Below are positions 17,875 through 26,327 of a DNA stretch of 64,000 nt, piece by piece. Source of the stretch: WTFY01 sp011523795 (GTDB lineage Bacteria > Pseudomonadota > Gammaproteobacteria > UBA4575). The DNA is taken from the NCBI GenBank assembly GCA_965207475.1, contig OZ242278.1, positions 868,001-932,000 on the forward strand, read 5' to 3'. The notes below the pieces were generated by a model. That model worked only from the letters and a program-made list of their open reading frames with translations, was not told the origin of the DNA and did no database searches. Each line of letters opens with the position of its first letter. Position 1 is the stretch's first letter. The position numbers and the translations under genes were made by a program.

Positions 17875-18609
17875 CTAGTTGTCTTCCAGTCCTTCATACA
17901 GTTCATCGTCAAGCGACCCCTTGCCGTCCTGGACCAGGAATTCCCGGCGATCCTGGTAGGCATCTCGTATAAATACGTAGCGATCACGACTGAGATCCTC
18001 GACCCTCTCCTCAAGATCCATGTACTCCGACCGGGTATTGACGACATTCAGGGCGATAATCGCCCTTTCCTCCGAAGACGAGGCGCCCGATATGGTGGCG
18101 GACCAGAACAGTATGTCCAGCACCTTGCCCGGGGTGTCGCGCAGGTTGCTGGGCCCGAGCAAAGGCAACATCAGATAAGGCCCTGTACCGATCCCCCAGT
18201 ACCCCAGGGTCTGTCCAAAATCCTCGTCATGTTTCTGCAAACCCACTTCGCTCGCCACGTCGAACAGCCCCAGAATGCCGAACGTCGAGTTGATCAGCAC
18301 GCGTCCGATGTCCGACCCTGCCGAGACGAACTTGAACTGCAAAATGCTGTTCACGGCGTTTCCAATATCCGAGATATTGGAGAAGAAATTGCTGACGCCT
18401 GTTTCGACAAATTCCGGGGCAACGGCCCGGTACCCATTGGTCACGGGGGTCAAAAACGCCTGGTCGAGTGTGTCATTGAAGCTGTAAACCTTGCGATTAA
18501 ACCCCTCCAGCGGATCATCAGGATGAGGTGCTGCACCCAGGGCACTCGCACCCATGCCCACGGCCAAAGCTGCCAGAAGTACGATGACTCGCCTAGACAT
18601 TCCAATCAT
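17875..18609 (-). CDS. mlaA: Outer-membrane phospholipid-trafficking protein MlaA/VacJ
   Basis: MlaA removes misplaced phospholipids from the outer leaflet of the outer membrane and passes them to MlaC. Signatures are DPLEGFNRKVYSFNDTLDQAFLTP, FFSNISDIGNAVNSILQ, GQTLGYWGIGTGPYLMLPLLGPSNLRDTPG and a final YVFIRDAYQDRREFLV. The N-terminus is a signal peptide (RRVIVLLAALAVGMGASALGAA) but has no cysteine lipobox, so it may be released by signal peptidase I rather than lipidated. The acidic tail is short. An alternative ATG lies three codons in. No mlaBCDEF genes are nearby. Confidence 0.92.
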   Translation of the reverse strand: MIGMSRRVIVLLAALAVGMGASALGAAPHPDDPLEGFNRKVYSFNDTLDQAFLTPVTNGYRAVAPEFVETGVSNFFSNISDIGNAVNSILQFKFVSAGSDIGRVLINSTFGILGLFDVASEVGLQKHDEDFGQTLGYWGIGTGPYLMLPLLGPSNLRDTPGKVLDILFWSATISGASSSEERAIIALNVVNTRSEYMDLEERVEDLSRDRYVFIRDAYQDRREFLVQDGKGSLDDELYEGLEDN

Positions 18610-18635
18610 GCTTATTTCATCCCAGGTGTACAGTT

Positions 18636-19856
18636 TCAGGAACGGATTCGGGAGGATTTTGCCACAATTCGCATACGCAGGGCATTTAATTTTATAAATC
18701 CCTCCGCATCCTTTTGATCGTAGGCACCCTTGTCATCCTCAAATGTGGCAATTCCGGGGTCGAACAGGCTGTGCGCATCGGATTTCCTGCCCACGACCTG
18801 CGCACTGCCCTTGAACAGCTTGACCCTCACCGTCCCTGTGACTTCCGCCTGGCTGGCATCAATCAGTTCCTGCAATGCGTGTCGTTCTGGACTCCACCAG
18901 TACCCGTTATAGACCAGTGACGCGTAGCGGGGCATCAAATCGTCCTTCAGGTGCGCGACCTCGCGGTCCAGCGTGATGGATTCCATCGCCCGACGGGCCT
19001 TGTGCAATACCGTCCCGCCAGGCGTTTCGTAGCATCCCCGTGATTTCATGCCGACATAACGGTTTTCTACAATATCCAGCCTCCCGACACCATGCGCTCC
19101 AGCCGTGGCATTGAGGATCTCCAGCAGGTGGGCCGGTGGATAACTTGTTCCGTCCAGGCTCACCGCATCACCCTGTTCAAACCCGATTTCGATGTACTGC
19201 GGCTGATCCGGAGCCTGCTCGGGTGAGCAGGTCAGTTTCCACATCCCCTCTTCCGGCTCCTGCCAAGGATCTTCCAGCCTGCCCCCTTCGTACGAGATAT
19301 GCAGCAGATTGGCATCCATCGAGTACGGGGACTGGTGGCCTCGCTTGTGTTCCACGGCGATGTCATGGCGGGCGGCATAATCCAGCAGCTTCTCCCGTGA
19401 ATTGAGCTCCCATTCCCTCCAGGGCGCAATGATCTGGATATCCGGGTCCAGTGCATAGGCGCCCAACTCGAAACGCACCTGGTCGTTCCCTTTGCCGGTA
19501 GCTCCGTGGGCAATGGCGTCTGCGCCGACTTCCCGGGCAATTTCGACCAGGCGCTTGGCAATCAGCGGGCGGGCGATGGACGTGCCGAGCAGGTATTCTC
19601 CCTCATACAGTGCATTGGCACGCAGCATCGGGAATACATACTCACTTGCAAACTCGTCTTTCAGGTCCTCCACGTGGATTTCACGTACCCCCAGGGCCTC
19701 CGCCTTGGCCCTTGCAGGCTCGACTTCCTGTCCCTGGCCGATATCCGCAGTGAAGGTCACAACGTCGCACTGGTAGGTCTCTGACAGCCATTTCAGAATC
19801 ACAGAAGTGTCGAGACCGCCGGAATAGGCCAGTACAACTTTTTGGACTGATGACAT
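18636..19856 (-). CDS. argG: Argininosuccinate synthase
   Basis: ArgG joins citrulline and aspartate with ATP to make argininosuccinate. The ATP-pyrophosphatase P-loop AYSGGLDTSVILKWL is at the N-terminus. Other family motifs are AHGATGKGNDQVRFE and the citrulline-binding stretch VENRYVGMKSRGCYETPGG. The length of 406 residues is normal. A perfect -10 hexamer lies about 48 bp upstream. Together with argD-argF at 25-27 kb it supplies most of the late arginine pathway; argH is not in the window. Confidence 0.97.
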   Translation of the reverse strand: MSSVQKVVLAYSGGLDTSVILKWLSETYQCDVVTFTADIGQGQEVEPARAKAEALGVREIHVEDLKDEFASEYVFPMLRANALYEGEYLLGTSIARPLIAKRLVEIAREVGADAIAHGATGKGNDQVRFELGAYALDPDIQIIAPWREWELNSREKLLDYAARHDIAVEHKRGHQSPYSMDANLLHISYEGGRLEDPWQEPEEGMWKLTCSPEQAPDQPQYIEIGFEQGDAVSLDGTSYPPAHLLEILNATAGAHGVGRLDIVENRYVGMKSRGCYETPGGTVLHKARRAMESITLDREVAHLKDDLMPRYASLVYNGYWWSPERHALQELIDASQAEVTGTVRVKLFKGSAQVVGRKSDAHSLFDPGIATFEDDKGAYDQKDAEGFIKLNALRMRIVAKSSRIRS

Positions 19857-19903
19857 ACTATGCGTGTAGATGCTTGATTAATGACCTGGCAAATTCGTGC
19901 CTG

Positions 19904-19909
19904 ATTATA
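19904..19909 (-). promoter_or_regulatory. -10 hexamer upstream of argG
   Basis: On the minus strand this is a perfect TATAAT about 48 bp before the argG ATG, in the short divergent interval with rnt. No good -35 hexamer is visible at standard spacing. ArgR control is possible for an arg gene, but I could not identify a convincing ARG box. Confidence 0.45.
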
Positions 19910-19943
19910 GCTGAAAGCCCTAACCTGATTTGATAAATCGCAC

Positions 19944-20570
19944 ATGAACCCTGCAACCCAGCAAGACTTCATACCGGTTGGCAATCGTTTCCGCGGTTTC
20001 TGCCCGGTGGTCGTGGATGTGGAAACCGGCGGATTAAATGCAGAAACCGATGCCCTGCTTGAAGTGGCTGCCGTGCTGATTGGCATCAATACGGAAAGGC
20101 AGTTTTTCTGCCAACGGACGATCGCGGCACATGTCCGCCCGTTTGACGGGGCAAACCTGGACCCCTCTTCACTGGAAGTGAACAAGATCGATCCCTTCCA
20201 TCCACTGAGGGTTGCCCTGACTGAAAAGGAGGCACTGGAAAAAATCTTCGCGCCTGTACACCGCCACATCCAGCAAAACCAGTGCACCCGTGCAATCCTG
20301 GTAGGGCACAATGCCTTCTTCGACCTGAACTTCATCAAGGCTGCGATCACCCGTACCGGCATCAAGAATAACCCCTTCCATCCCTTCAGCAGCCTCGACA
20401 CCGTCACGCTTGGGGCACTCGTCTATGGCCAGACGGTCCTGTCCAGGATTGCTGAGGCAGCCCATCTCGAATGGGAGAACAGCAGCGCACACTCTGCGGT
20501 CTACGATGCGGAAAAAACAGCTGCTATTTTCTGCAGCGTGCTGAACAAGTGGGACGGCATGTCGTCCTGA
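19944..20570 (+). CDS. rnt: Ribonuclease T
   Basis: RNase T is a DEDD-family 3'-5' exoribonuclease that trims tRNA CCA ends and stable RNA 3' ends. The first acidic pair is in VVDVETGGLNAETDALLEVA, the second region is LVGHNAFFDLNFIKAA, and the final HSAVYDAEKTA holds the catalytic histidine and aspartate of the DEDDh type. The 208 residues match the family. It is divergent from argG and convergent with grxD; the rnt-grxD pairing occurs in other gammaproteobacteria. Confidence 0.95.
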   Translation: MNPATQQDFIPVGNRFRGFCPVVVDVETGGLNAETDALLEVAAVLIGINTERQFFCQRTIAAHVRPFDGANLDPSSLEVNKIDPFHPLRVALTEKEALEKIFAPVHRHIQQNQCTRAILVGHNAFFDLNFIKAAITRTGIKNNPFHPFSSLDTVTLGALVYGQTVLSRIAEAAHLEWENSSAHSAVYDAEKTAAIFCSVLNKWDGMSS

Positions 20571-20597
20571 GGGACGAGATGCGAGAGCAAGTGGCGC

Positions 20598-20918
20598 CTA
20601 ACCGTCTTTTGAGGCAGCCTCGACCATTTTCTGCAACTCACCCTTCTCATGCAGGTCCAGCGTGATGTCGCAGCCGCCGATCAATTCACCGTTGATGTAC
20701 AGCTGGGGAAAGGTGGGCCAGTCTGCAAAGCGGGGCAGGTTTTCAAATATCTCTGGATCCATGAGGACGTTCACATAGGCAAATTCACGGCCGCAGGACT
20801 TGAGTGCCTCTGCCGTGCGGCTTGAGAATCCGCACTGTGGCATCTGCGGCGTACCCTTCATGTACAGAATTACTGGATTGGACTCCACCTGATTCTTGAT
20901 TCGCTCCAATACGTCCAT
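20598..20918 (-). CDS. grxD: Monothiol glutaredoxin GrxD (Grx4 family)
   Basis: A monothiol glutaredoxin that binds and transfers 2Fe-2S clusters with glutathione. The CGFS active site has its cysteine at residue 29 (KGTPQMPQCGFSSRTAEAL). The conserved TFPQLYINGELIGGCDI region follows. At 106 residues it is a single-domain protein. It lies between the convergent rnt gene and the amidotransferase gene. Confidence 0.95.
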   Translation of the reverse strand: MDVLERIKNQVESNPVILYMKGTPQMPQCGFSSRTAEALKSCGREFAYVNVLMDPEIFENLPRFADWPTFPQLYINGELIGGCDITLDLHEKGELQKMVEAASKDG

Positions 20919-20940
20919 CGCGTTGCTCTCCCTAGGTGCC

Positions 20941-22761
20941 CTAAAAACTGGCTTCTATTGTACTGTGAGGAGGCGCGCTAGCAAGGCATCTATCCACATT
21001 GCGCTGCAGCCATAGTTCCAGCAAGGCCAGATGCCACAGCTTGCTTCCCCTGAGCGGTGTCATGAATCGCTCCGGCTCAGCCAGCAGCGCGTCCACATAT
21101 TCTCGCCGGAAAATGCCGCGTCGAATGCAGGCATCCGAATGCAGGATGTCGTGCATGAACTGCCTGAACCCGGTACGTACGTACTTCAGCGCGGGCACGG
21201 GAAAATAACCCTTTTCACGATCGATCACCTTGGGCGGCAGAAGGCTGCTGGCTATTTTCTTCAGGATATGCTTGCCGCCACTGCCCAGCTTGTACCCTGC
21301 CGGCAGGCGCATGGCCAGTTCTACCAGGTCGTGATCCAGGAACGGCACCCGGGCTTCCAGGCCATGTGCCATGGTCATGTTGTCGACGCGTTTCACGGGA
21401 TCGTCCACCATCAATGTCGTTACATCCATGTGCAGCACTGCACATATGAAGTCGTCCGTATCCGCCTCGCCCAGCAATCGCCTGACGCTGTCCGATGCAA
21501 AGTCCCTGCTGACCAGGTCCCGGCACAATGTATCTTTCATTTCAGCATGGCTGCGATCGAAATAATGCCTGGCAAAGCTGTCCACGCTGAACGACTCCTC
21601 TGCCTGCATCCTGGGATACCAGAAATACCCGCCAAACACCTCGTCCGCACCCTGACCAGACAGAACCACCGACACGTGCTGACTGACCTGTTCGGCCAGC
21701 AGGTAAAACGCGATGGCATCCTGGCCCACCATCGGTTCGGCCATGTGTTCGACTGCCATGGGCAGACGCTCAAGCACCATCCGGTTGTCAATGCAGATCC
21801 TGTGGTGGCGTGTGCCGAAAAACTGTGCAACCGCATCCGAATACTCGAATTCGTTTCCACGCTCTTCGGGCTGATCTTCGAATCCTGCGGAATAGGTTCG
21901 TATGTCCTGTACGCCGGACCGGTCGAGCAGGCCCACCAGCAGGCTAGAGTCCAGGCCTCCGGACAGCAGCACGCCCACCGGAATATCCGCGATACGCAAC
22001 CTTTTCTCGACGGCTTGCTGCAGTACCCTCTCGATGTCATGGCACCATTCCTGTTCGCTCTTCCCAGTATCTACCTGGTCTGCGCGCAGACGCCAGTAGC
22101 GTTCGACCTTGCTGTCACCCGTTCCCCGAACCCGCATGGTATGCCCGGGTGGCAACTTTTTCAGGCCCTGCAGGATCGTTCCGGGTGCCGGCACCACGCC
22201 ATGCAGGCTCAGGAAATGGTGCAGGCCGGACCGGTCCAGCGAGGTATCCACGTCTCCAGCAGCCAGCAGGGCCTGCGAGGTCGATGCGAAACGGAAAAAT
22301 CCCTTGTCTCTCGCGTAGTACAGCGGCTTGATCCCGAGCCGGTCGCGAGCCAGAAACAACTCCTGGCTGGCTGCATCCCAGAGCGCGAAGGCAAACATGC
22401 CTGCCAGCCTCGAGACACTCGATGGGCCCCACTGGGCGTAGGCCTTGAGGATCACCTCGGTATCCCCTGTCGAGCGAAACGTATGACCCAGTCCTATCAG
22501 CTGGCGTCGCAGCTCCGGGTAGTTGTAAATCGTGCCGTTGAACACGATGGCCATGCCGGTGTCCGTATCAATCATGGGCTGGTTGGCCTGAGCCGAAAGA
22601 TCGATGACGGCCAGGCGCCTGTGGCCCAGCCCGACTGCACCGGAAAAGTAGCTGCCTTCATGATCCGGACCGCGCCGCTGCAGCACCTGCACCATGTCCT
22701 GGATCGTCTGCGGCGCGGGTGCAGTCCCGTCCAGGCGCAATTCACCACATATTCCGCACAT
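20941..22761 (-). CDS. Asparagine synthase-like amidotransferase, N-acetylglutaminylglutamine amide (AsnO) type
   Basis: A 606-residue class II glutamine amidotransferase. Cys2 (MCGICGELR) is the nucleophile of the N-terminal glutaminase domain. The C-terminal synthetase domain has the ATP motif LLSGGLDSSLL and VLSGQGADEVFGGYFWYP. The combination AEPMVGQDAIAFYLLAEQVS with VDNMTMAHGLEARVPFLDHDLVE resembles the subfamily that amidates N-acetylglutaminylglutamine to the osmolyte NAGGN. That enzyme is normally encoded beside a GNAT/ATP-grasp NAGG synthetase, which is absent here. General AsnB is the alternative. The gene lies seven bases after hyuB. Confidence 0.82.
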   Translation of the reverse strand: MCGICGELRLDGTAPAPQTIQDMVQVLQRRGPDHEGSYFSGAVGLGHRRLAVIDLSAQANQPMIDTDTGMAIVFNGTIYNYPELRRQLIGLGHTFRSTGDTEVILKAYAQWGPSSVSRLAGMFAFALWDAASQELFLARDRLGIKPLYYARDKGFFRFASTSQALLAAGDVDTSLDRSGLHHFLSLHGVVPAPGTILQGLKKLPPGHTMRVRGTGDSKVERYWRLRADQVDTGKSEQEWCHDIERVLQQAVEKRLRIADIPVGVLLSGGLDSSLLVGLLDRSGVQDIRTYSAGFEDQPEERGNEFEYSDAVAQFFGTRHHRICIDNRMVLERLPMAVEHMAEPMVGQDAIAFYLLAEQVSQHVSVVLSGQGADEVFGGYFWYPRMQAEESFSVDSFARHYFDRSHAEMKDTLCRDLVSRDFASDSVRRLLGEADTDDFICAVLHMDVTTLMVDDPVKRVDNMTMAHGLEARVPFLDHDLVELAMRLPAGYKLGSGGKHILKKIASSLLPPKVIDREKGYFPVPALKYVRTGFRQFMHDILHSDACIRRGIFRREYVDALLAEPERFMTPLRGSKLWHLALLELWLQRNVDRCLASAPPHSTIEASF

Positions 22762-22767
22762 GAGAAG

Positions 22768-24303
22768 CTATGTCACCTGACCCCAACCTCCACCGCCAGG
22801 CGACTCGATGCGAAGACATTCACCCGCCCGCACATCTCGCCGCACCTTGCCAGGCAGCCTTTCACCGTTCAGGAAATTGGCCCCCGCCTTGCCCGCCTGT
22901 CCACCGTTCAGCCCCCAGGGAGGGCGAATGCGCCGTTCAGACAGTATGGTGAACGTTGCCGAGTCAAGAAACTCGAGCTCCCGGATCAGGCCGTCCCCTC
23001 CACTGTGCAAGCCGAAGCCCCCTGAACCCTCGCGTATCGCATAACGCCTTACACGCAGCGGGTAACTGATTTCCAGCACCTCGACCGGGGTGTTTTGCGT
23101 ATTGGTCATGTGGGTCTGCACCGCTGACAGCCCTGGCACATGCCTCGAGCCACCCATGCCTCCCGCGACGGTTTCGTAATATCCCCATGCCCGTCCGGTC
23201 GAATTACCCAGTGCGAGGTTGTTCATGGTCCCCTGGCTGCAGGCAGGCACTTCACCGGGAAGCGCCTCGCTCAGTGCGCCCAGTACCGCATCCACGATCC
23301 TCGAACTGGTCTCGACATTCCCGGCAGCCACGGCCGCCGGGCGGTTTGCGTTCAGCAGGGACCCCTCTGGCACCCTGAGCCGGAAAGGGGAGAAACTGCC
23401 CGCGCAGGCGGGCGTCTCTTTTGGCATCAAACACCTGAACACGTAGAATACCGCGGCAGCAGTCACCGACAGGGGGCAATTGATATTGCCCGTCACCTGT
23501 GAAGCAGTCCCGGCAAAGTCCAGTTCCACTTGCCCGTCACCCACCTGCAGGGCAACCGAAACAGCCAGGTCGGTACTGCCCTGTCCGTCATCCTCCATGT
23601 AGTCCGTGAAGGCGTAGGTGCCTTCCGGAATCCTTGCCACGGTGGATTGTGCGATCTGCCTGCCGTAATCATTCAGTTCACCCAGCAGGTCCAGATACCG
23701 GCTCCGGCCAAAATTTTCCACCAACTCCTTCAGGCGCCGGATTCCGAGCAGGTTTGCGCTGCACTGGGCCGCAATATCACCCAGGGTATCGCGCGGGTTC
23801 CTGGCATCCCTGAACAGTTCTGCGATGACCTGCTGGTCAATTTCACCGTCACGGCCGATGCAGGTCGGGGGGATGACCACACCTTCCTGATACAGACTCG
23901 TGGATACCGGCATGGAACCCGGTGTCTCGGCACCGATATCTGCATGGTGTGCCCGATTCGCCACAAAACCCATAAGCTGACCCTGTACAAACACGGCGCT
24001 CACCACGGTCACATCTGGCAGATGGGTACCTCCGAGATAGGGATCGTTCAAGGTAATGAAATCACCCGGGCGCCAGTCCCTCGCGGCCACGATCTGCTGC
24101 ATGGCAAAGGCCATGCTCCCCAGGTGCACCGGGATGTGCGCGGCCTGCGCGCACAGTCCGCCCTGCGGGTCGAACACCGCACAGGAGAAATCCAGCCGGT
24201 CCCTGATGTTGGGCGAAAATGCAGCAAACCGGAGTTGCGCACCCATCTCATCACAGACGGCGTCGATCCTGCGAGCAAAGATGCTAAGCTCGATGGGGTT
24301 CAC
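22768..24303 (-). CDS. Hydantoinase B/oxoprolinase family protein
   Basis: A 511-residue HyuB-type subunit, normally paired with HyuA to hydrolyse hydantoins, 5-oxoproline or, with a third subunit, to carboxylate acetone. Signatures are NIRDRLDFSCAVFDPQGGLCAQAAHIPVHLGSM, FITLNDPYLGGTHLPDVTVV and RAHHADIGAETPGSMP, which holds metal ligands. The start codon is GTG at 24303. No hyuA-like ATPase-fold subunit is adjacent, so the complex must be completed from elsewhere or the gene acts alone. It lies directly upstream of the AsnO-like gene on the same strand. Confidence 0.87.
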   Translation of the reverse strand: MNPIELSIFARRIDAVCDEMGAQLRFAAFSPNIRDRLDFSCAVFDPQGGLCAQAAHIPVHLGSMAFAMQQIVAARDWRPGDFITLNDPYLGGTHLPDVTVVSAVFVQGQLMGFVANRAHHADIGAETPGSMPVSTSLYQEGVVIPPTCIGRDGEIDQQVIAELFRDARNPRDTLGDIAAQCSANLLGIRRLKELVENFGRSRYLDLLGELNDYGRQIAQSTVARIPEGTYAFTDYMEDDGQGSTDLAVSVALQVGDGQVELDFAGTASQVTGNINCPLSVTAAAVFYVFRCLMPKETPACAGSFSPFRLRVPEGSLLNANRPAAVAAGNVETSSRIVDAVLGALSEALPGEVPACSQGTMNNLALGNSTGRAWGYYETVAGGMGGSRHVPGLSAVQTHMTNTQNTPVEVLEISYPLRVRRYAIREGSGGFGLHSGGDGLIRELEFLDSATFTILSERRIRPPWGLNGGQAGKAGANFLNGERLPGKVRRDVRAGECLRIESPGGGGWGQVT

Positions 24304-24323
24304 GGGTGGCGTACAACAAAATA

Positions 24324-24384
24324 TTAAGTTTACCGGGCAGATTCGTTATAATCTGCCGCAGACAATACGCCAAAAAGGCAGATT
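24324..24384 (+). promoter_or_regulatory. Promoter with palindromic operator-like site before the PuuD-like gene
   Basis: A perfect TATAAT lies at 24347-24352, with a partial -35 (TTAAGT, 24324-24329) at 17-bp spacing. It overlaps an inverted repeat: GGCAGATT at 24336-24343 and AATCTGCC at 24350-24357, separated by six bases. A third copy, GGCAGATT, occurs at 24377-24384. A dimeric repressor binding the palindrome would cover the -10 element. The regulator is unknown. Confidence 0.6.
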
Positions 24385-24419
24385 CAAACAACCACTTGTA
24401 AGCAAAACAGGAGTACTTC

Positions 24420-25004
24420 ATGAATCCATTGAACTCAATTCTCGGTACTATCATTGCAGGTACAATCGTTGCCATTTTGCTTGGTCTTGGCTTCACGCCT
24501 ACGTTTAGCTTGGTCGGGTGGTCGCTTGCAGTCTGGCTACATGTCCTGGCTGGCATCGTCTGGATCGGCCTGTTGTACTACTTCAATTTCGTGCAGGTTC
24601 CCGCCATGGCTGATGCGACGGCCGACGCAGGCGGCCCGGGACCGGCAGCGATCGGCAAGTACGTGGCCCCGCGGGCACTGGTCTGGTTTCGCTGGGGCGC
24701 GGTGGTCACGTGGCTGACTGGAGCCTGGGCACTCGAGTACGTCGGGGGGTTTGTCAACAATTTCTTTGCACTGAACGGGGTTACCACAATCGGTGTCGGT
24801 GCATGGCTTGGCACCATCATGCTGTTCAACGTATGGGTACTGATCTGGCCCAACCAGAAAAAAGTGCTCGGCATGGTCCAGGCGAGCGACGATGAAAAGG
24901 CGAGGTCCAAAAAAATCGCCTTCATGGCCTCGCGCACCAATACGCTTCTTTCCATCCCCATGCTGGCATGCATGGTGGCGGCAGGACACGGCTTCTTTAT
25001 ATAG
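24420..25004 (+). CDS. Urate hydroxylase PuuD-like membrane protein (urate oxidase N-terminal family)
   Basis: A 194-residue integral membrane protein with about four helices. It contains WLHVLAGIVWIGLLYYFNFVQVP, ALVWFRWGAVVTWLTGAWALEYV and TTIGVGAWLGTIMLFNVWVLIWPNQKKVLG, matching the membrane domain called urate oxidase N-terminal (PuuD). Full PuuD carries a C-terminal cytochrome c domain. That is missing here, so this is a short relative and urate oxidation is not assured. The ATG follows AGGAG by seven bases. It is monocistronic, with a palindromic promoter upstream and a strong terminator downstream. Confidence 0.82.
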   Translation: MNPLNSILGTIIAGTIVAILLGLGFTPTFSLVGWSLAVWLHVLAGIVWIGLLYYFNFVQVPAMADATADAGGPGPAAIGKYVAPRALVWFRWGAVVTWLTGAWALEYVGGFVNNFFALNGVTTIGVGAWLGTIMLFNVWVLIWPNQKKVLGMVQASDDEKARSKKIAFMASRTNTLLSIPMLACMVAAGHGFFI

Positions 25005-25019
25005 GTAACAATGTACAGC

Positions 25020-25040
25020 GGGCAGGGCTCCGCCCTGCCC
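25020..25040 (+). other. Hairpin downstream of the PuuD-like gene
   Basis: GGGCAGGG (25020-25027) and CCCTGCCC (25033-25040) form a perfect stem, extendable to nine pairs with a three-base loop. It is followed by TCATTT rather than a T-run, so on its own it is a weak terminator. A stronger one follows at 25065. Confidence 0.5.
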
Positions 25041-25064
25041 TCATTTGCGATAAGGCTGAATCAC

Positions 25065-25090
25065 CGGCGGCCCATGTGGCTGCCGTTTTT
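25065..25090 (+). terminator. Rho-independent terminator of the PuuD-like gene
   Basis: CGGCGGCC (25065-25072) pairs with GGCTGCCG (25078-25085), with one G-T pair and a five-base loop, immediately followed by TTTTT and then ATTTG. It lies 60 bp after the PuuD-like stop and 22 bp before the argD start, so it separates the two units. Confidence 0.75.
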
Positions 25091-25112
25091 ATTTGTTGAA
25101 TGTGACAAATCG

Positions 25113-26327
25113 ATGAACAACAGGCACATAATGGCCACTTACGCTCGCAAACCCGTCTCATTTGAGCGGGGCGAAGGCGTGTGGCTCTATCCCGGAAAGA
25201 ACAGGGAAGACCGGTATCTTGACGCTTTGTCAGGACTTGCGGTGTGCGGTCTCGGTCACGCCCACCCTGCGGTCTCGGCCGCGGTATCCGATCAGTGCAC
25301 CCGTCTCCTGCACACCTCCAACCTGTACGGAATCACGCTCCAAGAAGAGCTCGCGGCAAGGCTTTGCGACCTGTCGGGAATGGATGCCGCATTCTTCTGC
25401 AACTCCGGCGCGGAAGCGAATGAGGCAGCCATAAAGCTGGCCAGGCTGTATGCGCACAGCAGGCAAGTTCAGCATCCTGTCATCCTGGTCACCGAGAACA
25501 GTTTCCACGGCCGCACCCTGGCAACACTTACCGCCACGGGGAATCCCGCGGTACATGCCGGGTACGAGCCACTGGTACCTGGCTTTATACGCGTACCCTA
25601 CGATGATGCGGATGCAATGAAGGCTGCGCTGAGCAACAACCCGGAAGCGGTAGCGGTCCTGATCGAGCCGATTCAATGCGAGGGAGGAATTTGCATCCCG
25701 ACTCCCGGATTTCTGGCTGAACTGCGCAGGCTGTGTGACCGCCATGCAGCGCTGCTCATGCTCGACGAGGTGCAGACAGGAACCGGAAGAACGGGCAAAT
25801 GGTTTTGCTTCCAGCATGAAGGGATCCTGCCAGACGTCCTGGTCACTGCAAAGGGCCTGGCAAACGGCGTGCCGATCGGCGCATGCCTGGCAAGAGAATC
25901 CGTGGCCAGCCTGTTCACGCCCGGTTCGCACGGTTCGACCTTTGGTGGCAATCCCCTGGCATGCCGTGCGGCGCTTGCCACACTGGATACGATCGAGGCA
26001 AATGACCTGAGGGCTCATGCCAAGCGACTCGGTGAATACATGCTGGACAGCCTCCAGGAAAGGCTTTCCAATGTGGGCTGTGTGCAGGAGATTCGTGGCA
26101 TGGGGCTGATCATCGGCGTCGAGCTGGCGCAGCCCTGCGGCCAGGTCGCGGACCTTTGCCTCGAGAACAAGCTGCTGGTCAATGTCACTGCAGAACGCGT
26201 CATCCGTCTGCTGCCTCCACTGATCCTGGAGAAAATGCATGCAGACCAGATTGTGGACATCCTGGTCCGCTGCATTCTCGAATTTGCGGGTTCACCCGTG
26301 AAACGACCGGAAGACCAACATGCGTAG
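25113..26327 (+). CDS. argD: Acetylornithine aminotransferase ArgD
   Basis: A class III PLP aminotransferase that makes N-acetylornithine in arginine synthesis and may also act on succinyldiaminopimelate. Signatures are FFCNSGAEANEAAIKLAR, ENSFHGRTLATLTATG, LLMLDEVQTGTGRTGKWF and the PLP lysine in LVTAKGLANGVPIGA. I chose the ATG at 25113 (404 residues) because IMATYARKPVSFERGEG is the usual start of the family; another ATG lies at 25131. It overlaps argF by eight bases, so the pair is an operon. Confidence 0.93.
   Translation: MNNRHIMATYARKPVSFERGEGVWLYPGKNREDRYLDALSGLAVCGLGHAHPAVSAAVSDQCTRLLHTSNLYGITLQEELAARLCDLSGMDAAFFCNSGAEANEAAIKLARLYAHSRQVQHPVILVTENSFHGRTLATLTATGNPAVHAGYEPLVPGFIRVPYDDADAMKAALSNNPEAVAVLIEPIQCEGGICIPTPGFLAELRRLCDRHAALLMLDEVQTGTGRTGKWFCFQHEGILPDVLVTAKGLANGVPIGACLARESVASLFTPGSHGSTFGGNPLACRAALATLDTIEANDLRAHAKRLGEYMLDSLQERLSNVGCVQEIRGMGLIIGVELAQPCGQVADLCLENKLLVNVTAERVIRLLPPLILEKMHADQIVDILVRCILEFAGSPVKRPEDQHA

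Noticed and set aside
21031..23025. A 664-codon open frame on the plus strand
   Set aside because: It lies antisense to the clear amidotransferase and hydantoinase B genes, and its product (many His, Gln and Arg, no family pattern) is the kind of shadow frame GC-rich coding sequence produces.
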